DNA of 32,467 nt from Desulfamplus sp. (GTDB lineage: Bacteria; Desulfobacterota; Desulfobacteria; Desulfobacterales; Desulfobacteraceae). The notes beneath the pieces were generated by a model. It did not search any database, was not told the origin of the DNA, and saw nothing but the letters and a program-made list of their open reading frames with translations. A program made the position numbers and the translations under genes. Location of the stretch: NCBI GenBank assembly GCA_015232465.1, contig JADFZO010000033.1, forward strand, positions 1-32,467, read 5' to 3'. Within the stretch, counting starts at the first letter, position 1; every line of letters begins with the position of its first letter. Shown here one piece after another: positions 1 through 9,272 of this stretch.

Positions 1-198
1 TACAGGCTTATCCAATCTCTTCAGGAATATATTTTGATTTCACAATATCATTGTCAGGTGGAAAAGTTTAAACGAGATAGTGCCAAAGGAGACCTCTGGA
101 TTTACTCATCTGTTGAAGATATGAACGCATCAGTGAAAATTGATTCTATCAATTGCGAATTAGCTCTTTCAGAAATTTACTATCGAGTGGAGTTCTAA
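1..198 (+). CDS. Uma2-family putative endonuclease, C-terminal part
   Basis: The reading frame is open from base 1 to a TAA at 196-198 and gives 65 residues; the start lies outside the window. The fragment reads SLQEYILISQ, then a VEKFKR stretch, and ends in LALSEIYYRVEF. This is the usual end of Uma2 (DUF820) proteins, PD-(D/E)XK-like putative nucleases common in filamentous and sulfate-reducing bacteria. The catalytic residues would lie upstream and cannot be checked. The cellular role of the family is not established. The gene is followed by 82 bp and then an RND permease on the same strand. The call rests on a short but characteristic tail. Confidence 0.7.
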   Translation, partial: YRLIQSLQEYILISQYHCQVEKFKRDSAKGDLWIYSSVEDMNASVKIDSINCELALSEIYYRVEF

Positions 199-280
199 AT
201 TTTTAAACACCCCCTTAAAGCTCTTTTAAGAAGAGATATTATAAATTTTAATAGACAGTATCGGTAAAACAAAAAACCTT

Positions 281-3200
281 ATGAAAAATAGTCAACAATA
301 TAGCGGTGCTATTTCATGGATGGCTTCTAACTCAGTAGCTGCAAATCTACTTATGCTCTTTTTTCTTGTTGGTGGTCTGATTGTGGCAAGCGATATTCGC
401 CAAGAGGTGTTTCCAGAGTTTGAAATGGGAATGGTCAATGTCTCTGTTATCTATCCTGGGGCAAGCCCTGAAGAGGTGGAAAGAGGAATTATCCTTGCTA
501 TTGAGGAGGCTGTTCAAGGTGTTGATGGAGTAAAAGAGATCAACTCCACAGCCGCAGAGGGTATGGCAATGGTCAATATCGAAGTTTTAGAAGATACAGA
601 TACCAAGTCGTTTGCCCAAGAGGTTGAGAGTGAAATTAGAGCCATAACATCTTTTCCAGATGATGCAAAAACTCCAGTGATAACTGTTATGAATAGAAGG
701 CGAGAGGTTATCACACATGCTGTTTATGGAGATGTTGAGCCATCTGTCCTAAGAGAGATTGCAGAAGAGCTAAGAGATAACCTTATTGAAGATGAGGGGA
801 TTACTCAAGTTGAACTTAATGGCATAAAAGATTATGAGATTCATATTGAAGTGCCACAAGAGAACTTAAGGCGATACAATTTGACGATAAACGATGTAGC
901 CTCACGTATTCGATATGCCTCTGTAGAGCTTCCAGGGGGAAGCATAAAAACACGAGGCGGTGAGATATTGGTGCGAATGAAGGAGAGAAGAGAGCTTGCA
1001 AGCGAATATGCTCTAATCCCAATTGTTACCCCTAATGATGGCTCAAAAATTCTGCTTGAAGATATAGCAACAATAAAAGAGGGTTTTGCTGACTCAAATG
1101 AGTATGGCACATTTAACGGAAAGCCAGCAATCAGGATAGAGGTATATAGAGTTGGTGATGAAAAGCCTATTGAACTTGCAAAAAGGGTAAAAGAGAAGGT
1201 TGAGCTATTTACTGACGCTCTTCCTAAGGGGGTATTGGTTGCTTTAGTTAGCGACAGTTCAGAAATATTTGGACAGAGGGCAACTCTTCTTATTAAAAAT
1301 GGTCTATTTGGATTGATCTTTGTTTTTATATCTCTTGCACTCTTTTTGGAGATACGTCTCTCTTTATGGATATCAATGGGTATCCCTGTCTCTGTTCTTG
1401 GCTCTTTTATTTTTCTTTCAACCACCAATTTTTCAATTAACATGGTCTCAATGTTTGCCTTTATTGTAACTTTAGGGATTGTTGTTGATGATGCTATTGT
1501 TGTTGGAGAGAGCATATACTCAAAAAGAGAGGATAAAAATGGACTTGATGCTGCTGTTGCTGGAACAGTTGAGGTTGGTCTGCCCATAGTGTTTAGTATT
1601 TTGACCAATATAGTCTCATTTATACCCATAATGTTTGTTCCGGGCATGATGGGAAAATTTTATTGGGTTATACCTGTGGTTGTTATCTGTGTCTTTTTAG
1701 TCTCGCTTGTGGAGAGCCTATTTATTCTTCCTGCCCATTTGAGCCATGTAGGCAAATCGGGTAAAATAATGGGTTGGATAAACTCTCAGCAGCAATATAT
1801 CAGCAGGGGACTTGTCAAATTTGTGGAGAAATTTTATAGACCATTTATCAACCTTGTGGTGAGAAACAGGTATATTACACTATCTGTTGCAGTGGCTATA
1901 CTTATTGTGGTTGTCGGGTATGTAAAGGGGGGAAGAATAACCACAACATTGATGCCCCGTGTAGAGTCAGATTATGCCTATGTAACAGCAACCCTTCCAT
2001 ACGGTAGCTCTGATCAAGAGGTGGCTGAAGTTCTCAACCTTATCTCTGATGCTGCAAAAAGGGTGATTGCTCAAAATGGTGGTGATAAGCTATCTCGTGG
2101 ATTTTATGGCAGTGTGGAGGCAAATGTGGTTGAATCTGGGATTATTTTAACACTGCCTGATGTTCGTCCAATATCAACTGCTGAAGTTGCACAACTGTGG
2201 AGAGAGGCTGTGGGCGAAATTGCTGGTTTAGAGTCCATTTTATTTGAATCTGATAGAGGGGGACCTGGCTCTGGTGCTGCACTTACAATTGAGCTTACCC
2301 ATCGTGATATTCAATCTTTAAGGGCTGCAAGTGAAAAGTTGGCTCAAGAGCTTGCATCATTTCCATCAACAAAAGATATTGATGATGGCTCTGCAAGCGG
2401 AAAAGAGCAGTTTGACTTTAAGATGTTGCCACAGGGTCTTGCTATGGGGCTTCGTGCTCAAGATGTTGCACTTCAGGTTCGACACGCATTTTATGGGGCA
2501 GAGGCTCTAAATGTTCAGCGTGGCAGAAGTGAAGTTACAATAAGGGTTCGGCTGCCTGAAGATGAGAGAATCTATGAAAGCAGCCTTGATACTTTGATTA
2601 TTCACGCACCTGACGGCACAGAGTCTCTCTTGCGTGATGTTGTTACAATGGATAGAGGCAGATCATACACAACAATTGAGAGAAGGGCAGGCAGAAGAGT
2701 TGGAACAGTATCGGCAAATGTGGTTCCACGAGACGAGACAGATAGAATACTAAAAGTTTTTAATGAAGAGATTATGCCCCGTTTAAAACAGCAATTTCCA
2801 GGTCTTGATAGCCAAATTCAAGGCAGACACGCAGATTTGCAAGAGAGCACAAAGAGCCTTATATCTGGACTTTTAATGGCTCTTTTAGCTATATATGCAC
2901 TTTTAGCTGTGCCATTTAAAAGCTATTTTCAGCCAATGATTATTATGAGTGCTATCCCTTTTGGAATTGTTGGTGCAATTATTGGGCATATTTTGCTTGG
3001 CTATCCGCTATCTCTTATGAGCCTGTTTGGCTTAGTTGCACTTTCAGGGGTGGTGGTCAACGGCTCATTGGTTATGGTTGATTTTGCAAACCGTAAACGC
3101 AGATATGATGGAATCCATGCTTTAAAAGCAATAACAGATGCAGCAACGCAGAGATTTAGACCAATTATGCTGACAACTTTAACCACATTTGGCGGGCTTG

Positions 3201-3376
3201 CTCCGATGATATTTGAGACATCACGTCAGGCAAGATTTATGATTCCAATGGCAATCTCGCTTGGTTTTGGGATTTTATTTTCAACTATTATTACACTTGC
3301 CCTTGTGCCATCACTATATATGGTTGTTGAGGATATTTTTGAAATTTTCAAGGATAAAGATGATGCAAAACAGTAA
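281..3376 (+). CDS. Efflux RND transporter permease subunit (no adaptor gene beside it)
   Basis: Inner-membrane proton-driven exporter of 1031 residues, full length for the AcrB/HAE superfamily. An N-terminal membrane helix at about 14-36 is followed by the first porter domain with the PGASPEEVE motif. Helices at about 340-490 include the acidic pair D403-D404 in GIVVDDAIVVGES, the proton-relay site of TM4. A second porter domain and a C-terminal helix bundle follow. The TM10 lysine found in the other RND pump here (STKNAIL) is absent; the matching segment reads VVNGSLVMVDF, as in less-studied RND subfamilies. The start ATG has no clear ribosome-binding site. The gene overlaps tyrA by about 17 nt, so it probably heads the RND-tyrA-znuA-znuC transcript. 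Neither an adaptor nor an outer-membrane factor flanks it. The substrate is unknown. Confidence 0.92.
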   Translation: MKNSQQYSGAISWMASNSVAANLLMLFFLVGGLIVASDIRQEVFPEFEMGMVNVSVIYPGASPEEVERGIILAIEEAVQGVDGVKEINSTAAEGMAMVNIEVLEDTDTKSFAQEVESEIRAITSFPDDAKTPVITVMNRRREVITHAVYGDVEPSVLREIAEELRDNLIEDEGITQVELNGIKDYEIHIEVPQENLRRYNLTINDVASRIRYASVELPGGSIKTRGGEILVRMKERRELASEYALIPIVTPNDGSKILLEDIATIKEGFADSNEYGTFNGKPAIRIEVYRVGDEKPIELAKRVKEKVELFTDALPKGVLVALVSDSSEIFGQRATLLIKNGLFGLIFVFISLALFLEIRLSLWISMGIPVSVLGSFIFLSTTNFSINMVSMFAFIVTLGIVVDDAIVVGESIYSKREDKNGLDAAVAGTVEVGLPIVFSILTNIVSFIPIMFVPGMMGKFYWVIPVVVICVFLVSLVESLFILPAHLSHVGKSGKIMGWINSQQQYISRGLVKFVEKFYRPFINLVVRNRYITLSVAVAILIVVVGYVKGGRITTTLMPRVESDYAYVTATLPYGSSDQEVAEVLNLISDAAKRVIAQNGGDKLSRGFYGSVEANVVESGIILTLPDVRPISTAEVAQLWREAVGEIAGLESILFESDRGGPGSGAALTIELTHRDIQSLRAASEKLAQELASFPSTKDIDDGSASGKEQFDFKMLPQGLAMGLRAQDVALQVRHAFYGAEALNVQRGRSEVTIRVRLPEDERIYESSLDTLIIHAPDGTESLLRDVVTMDRGRSYTTIERRAGRRVGTVSANVVPRDETDRILKVFNEEIMPRLKQQFPGLDSQIQGRHADLQESTKSLISGLLMALLAIYALLAVPFKSYFQPMIIMSAIPFGIVGAIIGHILLGYPLSLMSLFGLVALSGVVVNGSLVMVDFANRKRRYDGIHALKAITDAATQRFRPIMLTTLTTFGGLAPMIFETSRQARFMIPMAISLGFGILFSTIITLALVPSLYMVVEDIFEIFKDKDDAKQ

Positions 3377-4523
3377 AGATTCAGACAAAATAGCAGATAA
3401 TTTTGAGACAAATATAAAAGAGCTTCGCAGCAGAATAGATGATATTGACCAAAATATTTTGAACCTTATCTCAGAGAGGTTTGTTGAGGTTCAAAAGGTT
3501 GTGGCTCTAAAAAAGAGGCACAACATACCAGTATTTCACCCAGCAAGAGAAGAAGACCTTATCTCAAAGCTAAGAAAAGAGGCACAAACAAAGAGCATGG
3601 ATCCTGATTTTATTGAGGAGCTTTATCGGGTGATCTTAAGAAACTCAAGGCTTCATCAGACTGTTGAGATGAAGCAGCAAGGTGTAAGGCAGGGGGCAAA
3701 GGTTCTTATTGTTGGAGGTTATGGTCAGATGGGTAGCTACTTTGCATGGTTCTTTAGCACATCTGGCTATGAGGTTAGAATTCTTTCTGAAAACAACTGG
3801 AGTGAGGCTCAATCGCTTTGCATAGATATTGACCTTGTTCTTATCTCTGTCCCTATCAATGTAACTTGTGAGACCATTAGACGTATCTCCCCATACCTTT
3901 CAGAATCTACCCTGCTTGCTGATCTCACCAGCATAAAAACAGCTCAACTAAACGAGATGTTAATTTCCCATAAAGGTCCCGTTCTCGGGCTTCACCCTCT
4001 TTTTGGTCCAACCTGCCCTACCCTTGATAAGCAAATTATAGCAGTAACCCCGGGCAGATCCCCCAAACAGTGCCAGTGGCTAATTGATCAACTTATCTTG
4101 TGGGGTGCAATTGTTGTAAACTCAAATGCCCAAGATCATGATGAGATAATGGATATTGTTCAAGGTTTACGCCACTTTGCAACTTTCTGCTTTGGGCAGT
4201 TTCTATCAAAAAAAAGGGTTGAGCTACATAGAACCCTTGAGTTTTCAAGCCCAATTTATCGCCTTGAGATGGGAATGGTAGGAAGGCTATTTGCTCAAGA
4301 TAGCTCTTTGTATGCTGAGATTGTCTTTGCAACCCCGCAAAGAAGGGAGATGTTAAAAGATTTTGTCATATCACTTAACGAGCAGCTAACAATGCTTGAT
4401 ACAAACGATAAAAATCTTTTTATAGAGAGGTTTAACCAGACAGCAAAATGGTTTGGACCATTTAGTGAGCAGGCTCTAAGAGAGAGCACATTTATCATAA
4501 ACAAACTAATTGAGAGGTTTTAA
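3360..4523 (+). CDS. tyrA: Bifunctional chorismate mutase / prephenate dehydrogenase (T-protein)
   Basis: Converts chorismate to prephenate and then to 4-hydroxyphenylpyruvate (NAD-dependent) in tyrosine biosynthesis; cytoplasmic. The ATG at 3360 (or 3363) was chosen because AAGGA at 3350-3354 lies 5-8 nt upstream; a longer frame from 3261 would run through the preceding gene. The 387 residues match the length of the enterobacterial T-protein. Residues of about 15-95 form an AroQ-type mutase domain (LRSRIDDIDQ, then REEDL). Next come a Rossmann motif VGGYGQMG, LGLHPLFGP with H212, GLRHFATF with H272, and SSPIYRLE. These correspond to the catalytic and substrate-binding positions of E. coli TyrA. 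No ACT domain is present, as usual. It overlaps the RND gene upstream and shares one base with znuA downstream (TAATG), suggesting translational coupling. Confidence 0.96.
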   Translation: MMQNSKDSDKIADNFETNIKELRSRIDDIDQNILNLISERFVEVQKVVALKKRHNIPVFHPAREEDLISKLRKEAQTKSMDPDFIEELYRVILRNSRLHQTVEMKQQGVRQGAKVLIVGGYGQMGSYFAWFFSTSGYEVRILSENNWSEAQSLCIDIDLVLISVPINVTCETIRRISPYLSESTLLADLTSIKTAQLNEMLISHKGPVLGLHPLFGPTCPTLDKQIIAVTPGRSPKQCQWLIDQLILWGAIVVNSNAQDHDEIMDIVQGLRHFATFCFGQFLSKKRVELHRTLEFSSPIYRLEMGMVGRLFAQDSSLYAEIVFATPQRREMLKDFVISLNEQLTMLDTNDKNLFIERFNQTAKWFGPFSEQALRESTFIINKLIERF

Positions 4524-5473
4524 TGAGAAGTAAAACTCTTTTTTCAAGATTTTGGCAAATTACAATTTGTGTAGTTTTTATAACCAGTTTAAACTCAACA
4601 TCAGCATTGGCAAATAAGAGGTTAGATATATTTGTAAGCATTATGCCTCAAAAGTTTTTTGTAGAGCAGATTGGAAAAGAGCTTGTTGATGTTCATGTTA
4701 TGGTAGAGCCTGGGGCAAGCCCTCACACATACGAGCCAAAGCCTCAGCAGATGGTGGCTCTATCTAAAACAAAAATCTATTTTGCAATTGGATTGCCATT
4801 TGAAAAGGTGTGGCTTGATAAACTATCTGCATCAAATAAAGAGATGCTAATTGTCAATACTGATGATGGGATTGAGAAGATTTATATGCAAGCAGAGCAC
4901 CATCACCATGACGAGGAGTCAAAAGAGGCTCATAAAGAGCACCATCACGACCACCAAGCAGACATAGAGAATAAAGAGAAAAAGGGCGAGCCTGATCCAC
5001 ATATTTGGCTATCTCCAAAACTTGTTGCAATTCAGGCTGGGCATATTTTAAATGGATTAAAGAGGGTTGATCCTGCATCTGCCTCTATTTATGAGGAAAA
5101 CTATAACAAATTTATCTCAGAGATTAATAAATTAGATGAAGAGATAAATTCTATATTTGCAAATAAAAAAGGTGTTCAATTTATGGTTTTTCACCCATCA
5201 TGGGGCTATTTTGCTAAAGATTATAACCTTAAAGAGATTCCTATTGAGGTTCAAGGCAAAAATCCAAAACCTGCCCAGCTTCAAGAGATTATAAAGCACG
5301 CAAAAGAGCACAAAATCTCAATCATATTTGCTCAACCGCAATTTTCAACAAAAAGTGCAAAACAGATAGCAAAAGAGATTAATGGCGAGGTTCTATTTGC
5401 TGATCCTCTTGAATATGACTGGTTTAAAAATCTTTATGAAGTGGCAGATAGATTTAAAGCTGCATTAAAATAG
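4523..5473 (+). CDS. znuA: Zinc ABC transporter substrate-binding protein
   Basis: Periplasmic zinc-capturing protein of the cluster A-I family, 316 residues. A signal peptide ends near ALA at 28-30. Likely metal ligands are H68 (SPHTYEP), H160 (DPHIWLSP), H224 (FHPSWGY) and D294 (FADPLEYDW). Between the first two lies a charged loop of about 128-150 rich in histidine (EHHHHDEE and EHHHDH), which is typical of zinc rather than manganese binders. Its start shares one base with the tyrA stop, and znuC follows after 16 bp. No permease gene is present beside it. No recognisable Zur operator was found in the leader upstream of the RND gene. Confidence 0.94.
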   Translation: MRSKTLFSRFWQITICVVFITSLNSTSALANKRLDIFVSIMPQKFFVEQIGKELVDVHVMVEPGASPHTYEPKPQQMVALSKTKIYFAIGLPFEKVWLDKLSASNKEMLIVNTDDGIEKIYMQAEHHHHDEESKEAHKEHHHDHQADIENKEKKGEPDPHIWLSPKLVAIQAGHILNGLKRVDPASASIYEENYNKFISEINKLDEEINSIFANKKGVQFMVFHPSWGYFAKDYNLKEIPIEVQGKNPKPAQLQEIIKHAKEHKISIIFAQPQFSTKSAKQIAKEINGEVLFADPLEYDWFKNLYEVADRFKAALK

Positions 5474-5489
5474 TGGAAAAATACCTTTA

Positions 5490-6290
5490 ATGAATCTAAT
5501 TATAAAAATACGCAATCTATCCTTTGGTTATAGCTCTCAGGCTGTTTTAGATAAGGTAAATCTTGATATATTTGAGGGGGATTTTACCGCAATAATAGGA
5601 CCTAACGGAGGGGGGAAATCAACCCTCCTTAAATTGATGTTAGGTCTTTTAAAGCCTATATCAGGAGAGATTACAGTCATGGGCAAACCCGCAGCAAAGG
5701 CATCTTCATCTATTGGATATGTTCCGCAAGATGTCAACATAAACAGAAATTTTCCTATCACTGCACTTGATGCTGTGCTAATGGGAAAATTAAATCCTGC
5801 AAAGAGGTGGCAAAAGCAGAGCATATTAGATCGAGATGAGGCTATGATCGCACTTGAAAAGATGGGCATGTTAAACTATGCAAACAGAAAAATAGGCGAT
5901 CTATCAGGGGGGCAGCGTCAAAGGGTATTTATTGCAAGGGCACTTGTTACTAACCCCAAAATACTTCTTTTAGATGAGCCAACATCAAGCATTGATACCA
6001 AAGGTCAGACAGATTTTTTTATAATGCTAAAAGAGCTTAACAAAGAGATGACTATTCTTGTTGTTAGCCACAACTTATTTGTTTTATCAACATTTGTTAA
6101 ATCTGTAATCTGCCTAAATAGACATCTTCACTACCACAACAGCTCAGAGGTTGCAGGATCAGATATTTCAGGAGATAACAAAGAGGCAAGAGTTACTAAT
6201 ATGCTTGAGAAGATGTATGCCTGCACAGTTGAGGAGGTCTGCCCAGTTGAGATGCTTATAAAACCATACCCAACATCTTCTAAATTGTAG
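5490..6290 (+). CDS. znuC: Zinc ABC transporter ATP-binding protein
   Basis: Cytoplasmic ATPase that energises zinc import with ZnuA and a ZnuB permease; 266 residues. Walker A is GPNGGGKST at 37-45, the Q-loop is VPQD, the signature LSGGQRQR begins at 138, Walker B ILLLDE is at 158-163 and the switch histidine is H194 (VVSHN). All catalytic elements are intact. The C-terminal tail has a CPVEMLIKPYP-type ending like the CPVELI tails of many ZnuC proteins. No strong Shine-Dalgarno precedes the ATG, so it may rely on coupling with znuA. The expected znuB does not follow: the next gene is convergent. Manganese specificity cannot be excluded, but the partner ZnuA favours zinc. Confidence 0.93.
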   Translation: MNLIIKIRNLSFGYSSQAVLDKVNLDIFEGDFTAIIGPNGGGKSTLLKLMLGLLKPISGEITVMGKPAAKASSSIGYVPQDVNINRNFPITALDAVLMGKLNPAKRWQKQSILDRDEAMIALEKMGMLNYANRKIGDLSGGQRQRVFIARALVTNPKILLLDEPTSSIDTKGQTDFFIMLKELNKEMTILVVSHNLFVLSTFVKSVICLNRHLHYHNSSEVAGSDISGDNKEARVTNMLEKMYACTVEEVCPVEMLIKPYPTSSKL

Positions 6291-6302
6291 TCCAAATTGT
6301 AG
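6279..6302 (+). repeat. 12-bp imperfect tandem repeat over the znuC stop
   Basis: TCTAAATTGTAG at 6279-6290 is followed at once by TCCAAATTGTAG at 6291-6302, one mismatch in twelve. The first copy contains the znuC stop codon. It looks like a short slippage duplication. No hairpin terminator is visible in the 38 bp between znuC and the convergent kinase gene. Confidence 0.6.
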
Positions 6303-6328
6303 TAATCAGGTAGAATAAAACTAAAACC

Positions 6329-9253
6329 TTAGATCAATTTAGAGATTGCTCTGTGCAGCTCATCAAAACTTATTGGTTTAAATAGATAATCGTCCATACC
6401 AACCTCAAACCCTCTATCTTTGTATTCACTTAGTGCATGTGCTGTTAAACCTATTATTGGGATACTTTGAACCTCTTTGCCAGCAGCCCCCTCTCTTATG
6501 TGGCGAGTTGTCTCAAATCCATCAATGCCCGGCATCTCAATATCCATAAGCACAATATCAAAGCTATTATTTGCAAGTATCTCTAATGCTAAAAAACCAT
6601 TTTCAGCAACAGTTACCTTATGCCCCTCAGAGAGCAAAAACTTTTGGGCAACAAGGATATTAAATTGGTTATCCTCAACTAATAGGATAGAGAGGCTTTT
6701 AAGAGGTTTTAGCTCTTCTTTTTGTGGTAAGCCACAATCTATTAAACCATCTTTAGACTCAATAAAGTTTAGATCAGCAGGCTCAAACATAACATTAAAT
6801 GTAAAAGTAGCCCCCTGCCCTAATCCGCTCTCAACCTTTATAGCCCCTTGCATCAACTCTACAAGTTGACGACATATTGCAAGCCCAAGCCCTGTGCCCC
6901 CATGCTTTCTTTGGGTTGAGACATCAACCTGAGTAAAGGCATCAAATATATGATCCAGCATATTTTCAGGAATACCGCACCCTTTATCTTGAATCTTAAA
7001 TATAAGGCTAATTTTATTGTGATCTTCATAAAGGCTTTTATCAAGACTAACTGTAATATTAATGCTGCCGCTGGTTGTAAATTTAATTGAGTTTCCAACA
7101 AGATTGAGCAGAATTTGACGCAACTTTTTAGCATCTCCCTTTACAGCCTTAGGAACATCATCGTAAATAGTGAGATTAAGCGATAAACCCTTATCAATAG
7201 CCAACCCATTTAAAGTGTCCATAAGATTGTTTAAGCAATCTAAGAGATAAAAATCGCTCTTGTTAAGCTCCATTCGACCAGCCTCTATTTTTGATAGATC
7301 AAGAATATCGTTAATAATAGAGAGCAGATGGTTTGTAGATTTATAAATTGTGTCAAGATAGATATGTTGATCTCCATTTAAATCACTTTTTAAGCTCAAT
7401 TGGGTCATACCAAGAATTGCATTCATTGGTGTTCTTATCTCGTGGCTCATACGGGCTAAAAACTCACTCTTTGCATGGTTTGCTGCCTCTGCTGTCTCTT
7501 TGGCTTGAATCAGCTCTTTTTCCAACTGACGAAGCTCAGTTATATCTGCTGCATACTCCATACCCCCAATAATCTCGTCATTTTCATCTATGATTGGACC
7601 TGCATATATCTGCAAAGCCTTTCCAGTAGCCTTCTCCTCTTCTGGTATTGAGTAGCGAATTACAGGTTGTCTTGTCTCGTAACATTTTGGCAAAGAGCAG
7701 TGTTCGCAAACTGAGGTGTTACCTTGAAAAATCTCATAACATTTAAGACCAAGAACAGACTCTCTCTCATCAATGCCAAATGTTTTAAGAAGACCTCGAC
7801 TCACCCCAATAATATTATAATCTCTATCAACAACATTTATGTGCCCTGGCATGTTATCAAAAAACGCCTTAAGCCGAAGTGTTGCCTGTTTAAGCTCTGC
7901 TGTACGTTCAGCAACACGCTTTTCTAAAAATTGATTCTGCTTGGTAATAATATCGCTCTGCTCTTTTTGCCTATTAAACATCTCTTTTAGCTGCCAGCTC
8001 ATTGCCTGAAACGCCCTATCAAGATGAACAATCTCAGTAGCATGGCTATAAACCTGCTCTCGGCTCCACTTTCCTTGAGCCAGCCTATCAGCATCTTGGC
8101 AGAAAATCTCTATCGGAGATACAATCTTTGAAGTCATAAAAAAGCCTAAACCAATTGCGAACAGGGCAATAAATAGAATAACCATAAGTGTATTTTGATT
8201 GTTCTGGTTAATCCTTCCCATAATATCAGATTCAGGCACAACAGTTACTAAAATCCAATTTAGACCATTAACCTTATCAAATTTAGTAGCTTGAACATAT
8301 TCAATCTCCCCTTCAAGCTTAAAGCTCATAAGTCTATCTTTACCCACAGCACCTAAGCCTCCAGCCTGCTCTTTAAGCAGATTAGCAGAGGCTTTAACCA
8401 AAGCAATATCAGACTCAGCTGCTGGCACACGGACAAATTTGCCCTCTTTATCCTGTTTAAGATAGACAGAATTGGCAGAAGAAGATGTTGCTATAAGATC
8501 GCCATTTTGATCCATAATATAGACATATCCATTTTCGCTTACACGAATGGTATTTAAAAATTGGTGAATCTGCCCCAAAACATAATCAACTCCAAAGACC
8601 CCTTTTAGTTTTCCATCAGAGTTGTAAACAGCTTTAGATGCCGTAAGAGCCAAATCTTTAATCACAAAATGGCGATATATTGGTGTCCAGACAGCCTGAG
8701 CAGTTGCAGCACCAGCCTGATACCAAGGTCTTGTGCGAGGATCAAAATTTTTATACTCCTGCTTAAGCTCAACTGCATCACCAAGTGCATTTGTAGAAAA
8801 ATTGTAGGAATTTCCCTTGGTTACACTCCCAGCTCGCACAATCTGTATCTCGTTATCTGGAAGCCTTCTTGCTCCATAAAACTCACCATCTGGAGTGCCA
8901 AAAAATGAGTATGCCAAAGATGGGTATGTCTTTATAATAGCGTAAAAGTAGTGCTGAACATTTATAGTCTCATCTAAACGCAAAAGCCCAGACTCTAAAG
9001 CATGGACATTTAACTCATTTACACGCAAAGGCAGCTCTAAATACTCAACAAGTCTATCTTCAACCCGTGCAATAACCTCTGATCTTAGCTGTTTAGCAAT
9101 ATTATTTATAGAAGCACGAACATCTCTAAATGCAAGCCAAGCAATTGATAAGGTTGAAGAGACAATAATAAAAACAACAGGTAAAATAATAAGGTATCGC
9201 AAGGAGATTGTTGGATTCGAAGTAAGATTAGATAAGAAGTTTTTATAGTTCAT
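6329..9253 (-). CDS. Hybrid sensor histidine kinase (Cache-HAMP-PAS-HisKA-HATPase-REC)
   Basis: Membrane sensor of 974 residues from the ATG at 9253, chosen because GGAG lies 9 nt upstream; an in-frame ATG at 9268 lacks such a site. A first membrane helix (about 15-35) and a second (about 353-373) enclose a periplasmic double-Cache-like sensor of about 310 residues. HAMP, a coiled coil and a PAS domain (about 465-585) follow. The PAS has four cysteines, C505, C516, C519 and C524. HisKA carries H604 (MSHEIRTPMN). The ATPase shows LNLVGNSIKFT, DKGCGIP and GGTGLGLAI. A C-terminal receiver has D904 (LMDIEMPG) and a KP motif. No Hpt domain is present, so output needs a separate Hpt. It lies about 19 bp after the decarboxylase gene, probably in the same transcript. 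The ligand is unknown; Cache domains often bind amino or organic acids. Confidence 0.93.
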   Translation of the reverse strand: MNYKNFLSNLTSNPTISLRYLIILPVVFIIVSSTLSIAWLAFRDVRASINNIAKQLRSEVIARVEDRLVEYLELPLRVNELNVHALESGLLRLDETINVQHYFYAIIKTYPSLAYSFFGTPDGEFYGARRLPDNEIQIVRAGSVTKGNSYNFSTNALGDAVELKQEYKNFDPRTRPWYQAGAATAQAVWTPIYRHFVIKDLALTASKAVYNSDGKLKGVFGVDYVLGQIHQFLNTIRVSENGYVYIMDQNGDLIATSSSANSVYLKQDKEGKFVRVPAAESDIALVKASANLLKEQAGGLGAVGKDRLMSFKLEGEIEYVQATKFDKVNGLNWILVTVVPESDIMGRINQNNQNTLMVILFIALFAIGLGFFMTSKIVSPIEIFCQDADRLAQGKWSREQVYSHATEIVHLDRAFQAMSWQLKEMFNRQKEQSDIITKQNQFLEKRVAERTAELKQATLRLKAFFDNMPGHINVVDRDYNIIGVSRGLLKTFGIDERESVLGLKCYEIFQGNTSVCEHCSLPKCYETRQPVIRYSIPEEEKATGKALQIYAGPIIDENDEIIGGMEYAADITELRQLEKELIQAKETAEAANHAKSEFLARMSHEIRTPMNAILGMTQLSLKSDLNGDQHIYLDTIYKSTNHLLSIINDILDLSKIEAGRMELNKSDFYLLDCLNNLMDTLNGLAIDKGLSLNLTIYDDVPKAVKGDAKKLRQILLNLVGNSIKFTTSGSINITVSLDKSLYEDHNKISLIFKIQDKGCGIPENMLDHIFDAFTQVDVSTQRKHGGTGLGLAICRQLVELMQGAIKVESGLGQGATFTFNVMFEPADLNFIESKDGLIDCGLPQKEELKPLKSLSILLVEDNQFNILVAQKFLLSEGHKVTVAENGFLALEILANNSFDIVLMDIEMPGIDGFETTRHIREGAAGKEVQSIPIIGLTAHALSEYKDRGFEVGMDDYLFKPISFDELHRAISKLI

Positions 9254-9272
9254 TTTTAGCAGCTCCATTTTA

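Noticed and set aside
199-280. CTTAAA/TTTAAG inverted repeat as a terminator after the Uma2 gene
   Set aside because: Only six AT pairs with no GC core and no T-run; too weak.
841-1647. 268-codon open frame on the minus strand inside the first RND gene
   Set aside because: It is antisense to a well-conserved permease, Ser/Thr/Ile-rich without domain features or a ribosome site; a shadow of the real gene.
3261-3359. N-terminal extension of tyrA
   Set aside because: It would overlap the RND gene by 116 nt, adds non-homologous residues, and the ATG at 3360 has AAGGA at working distance.
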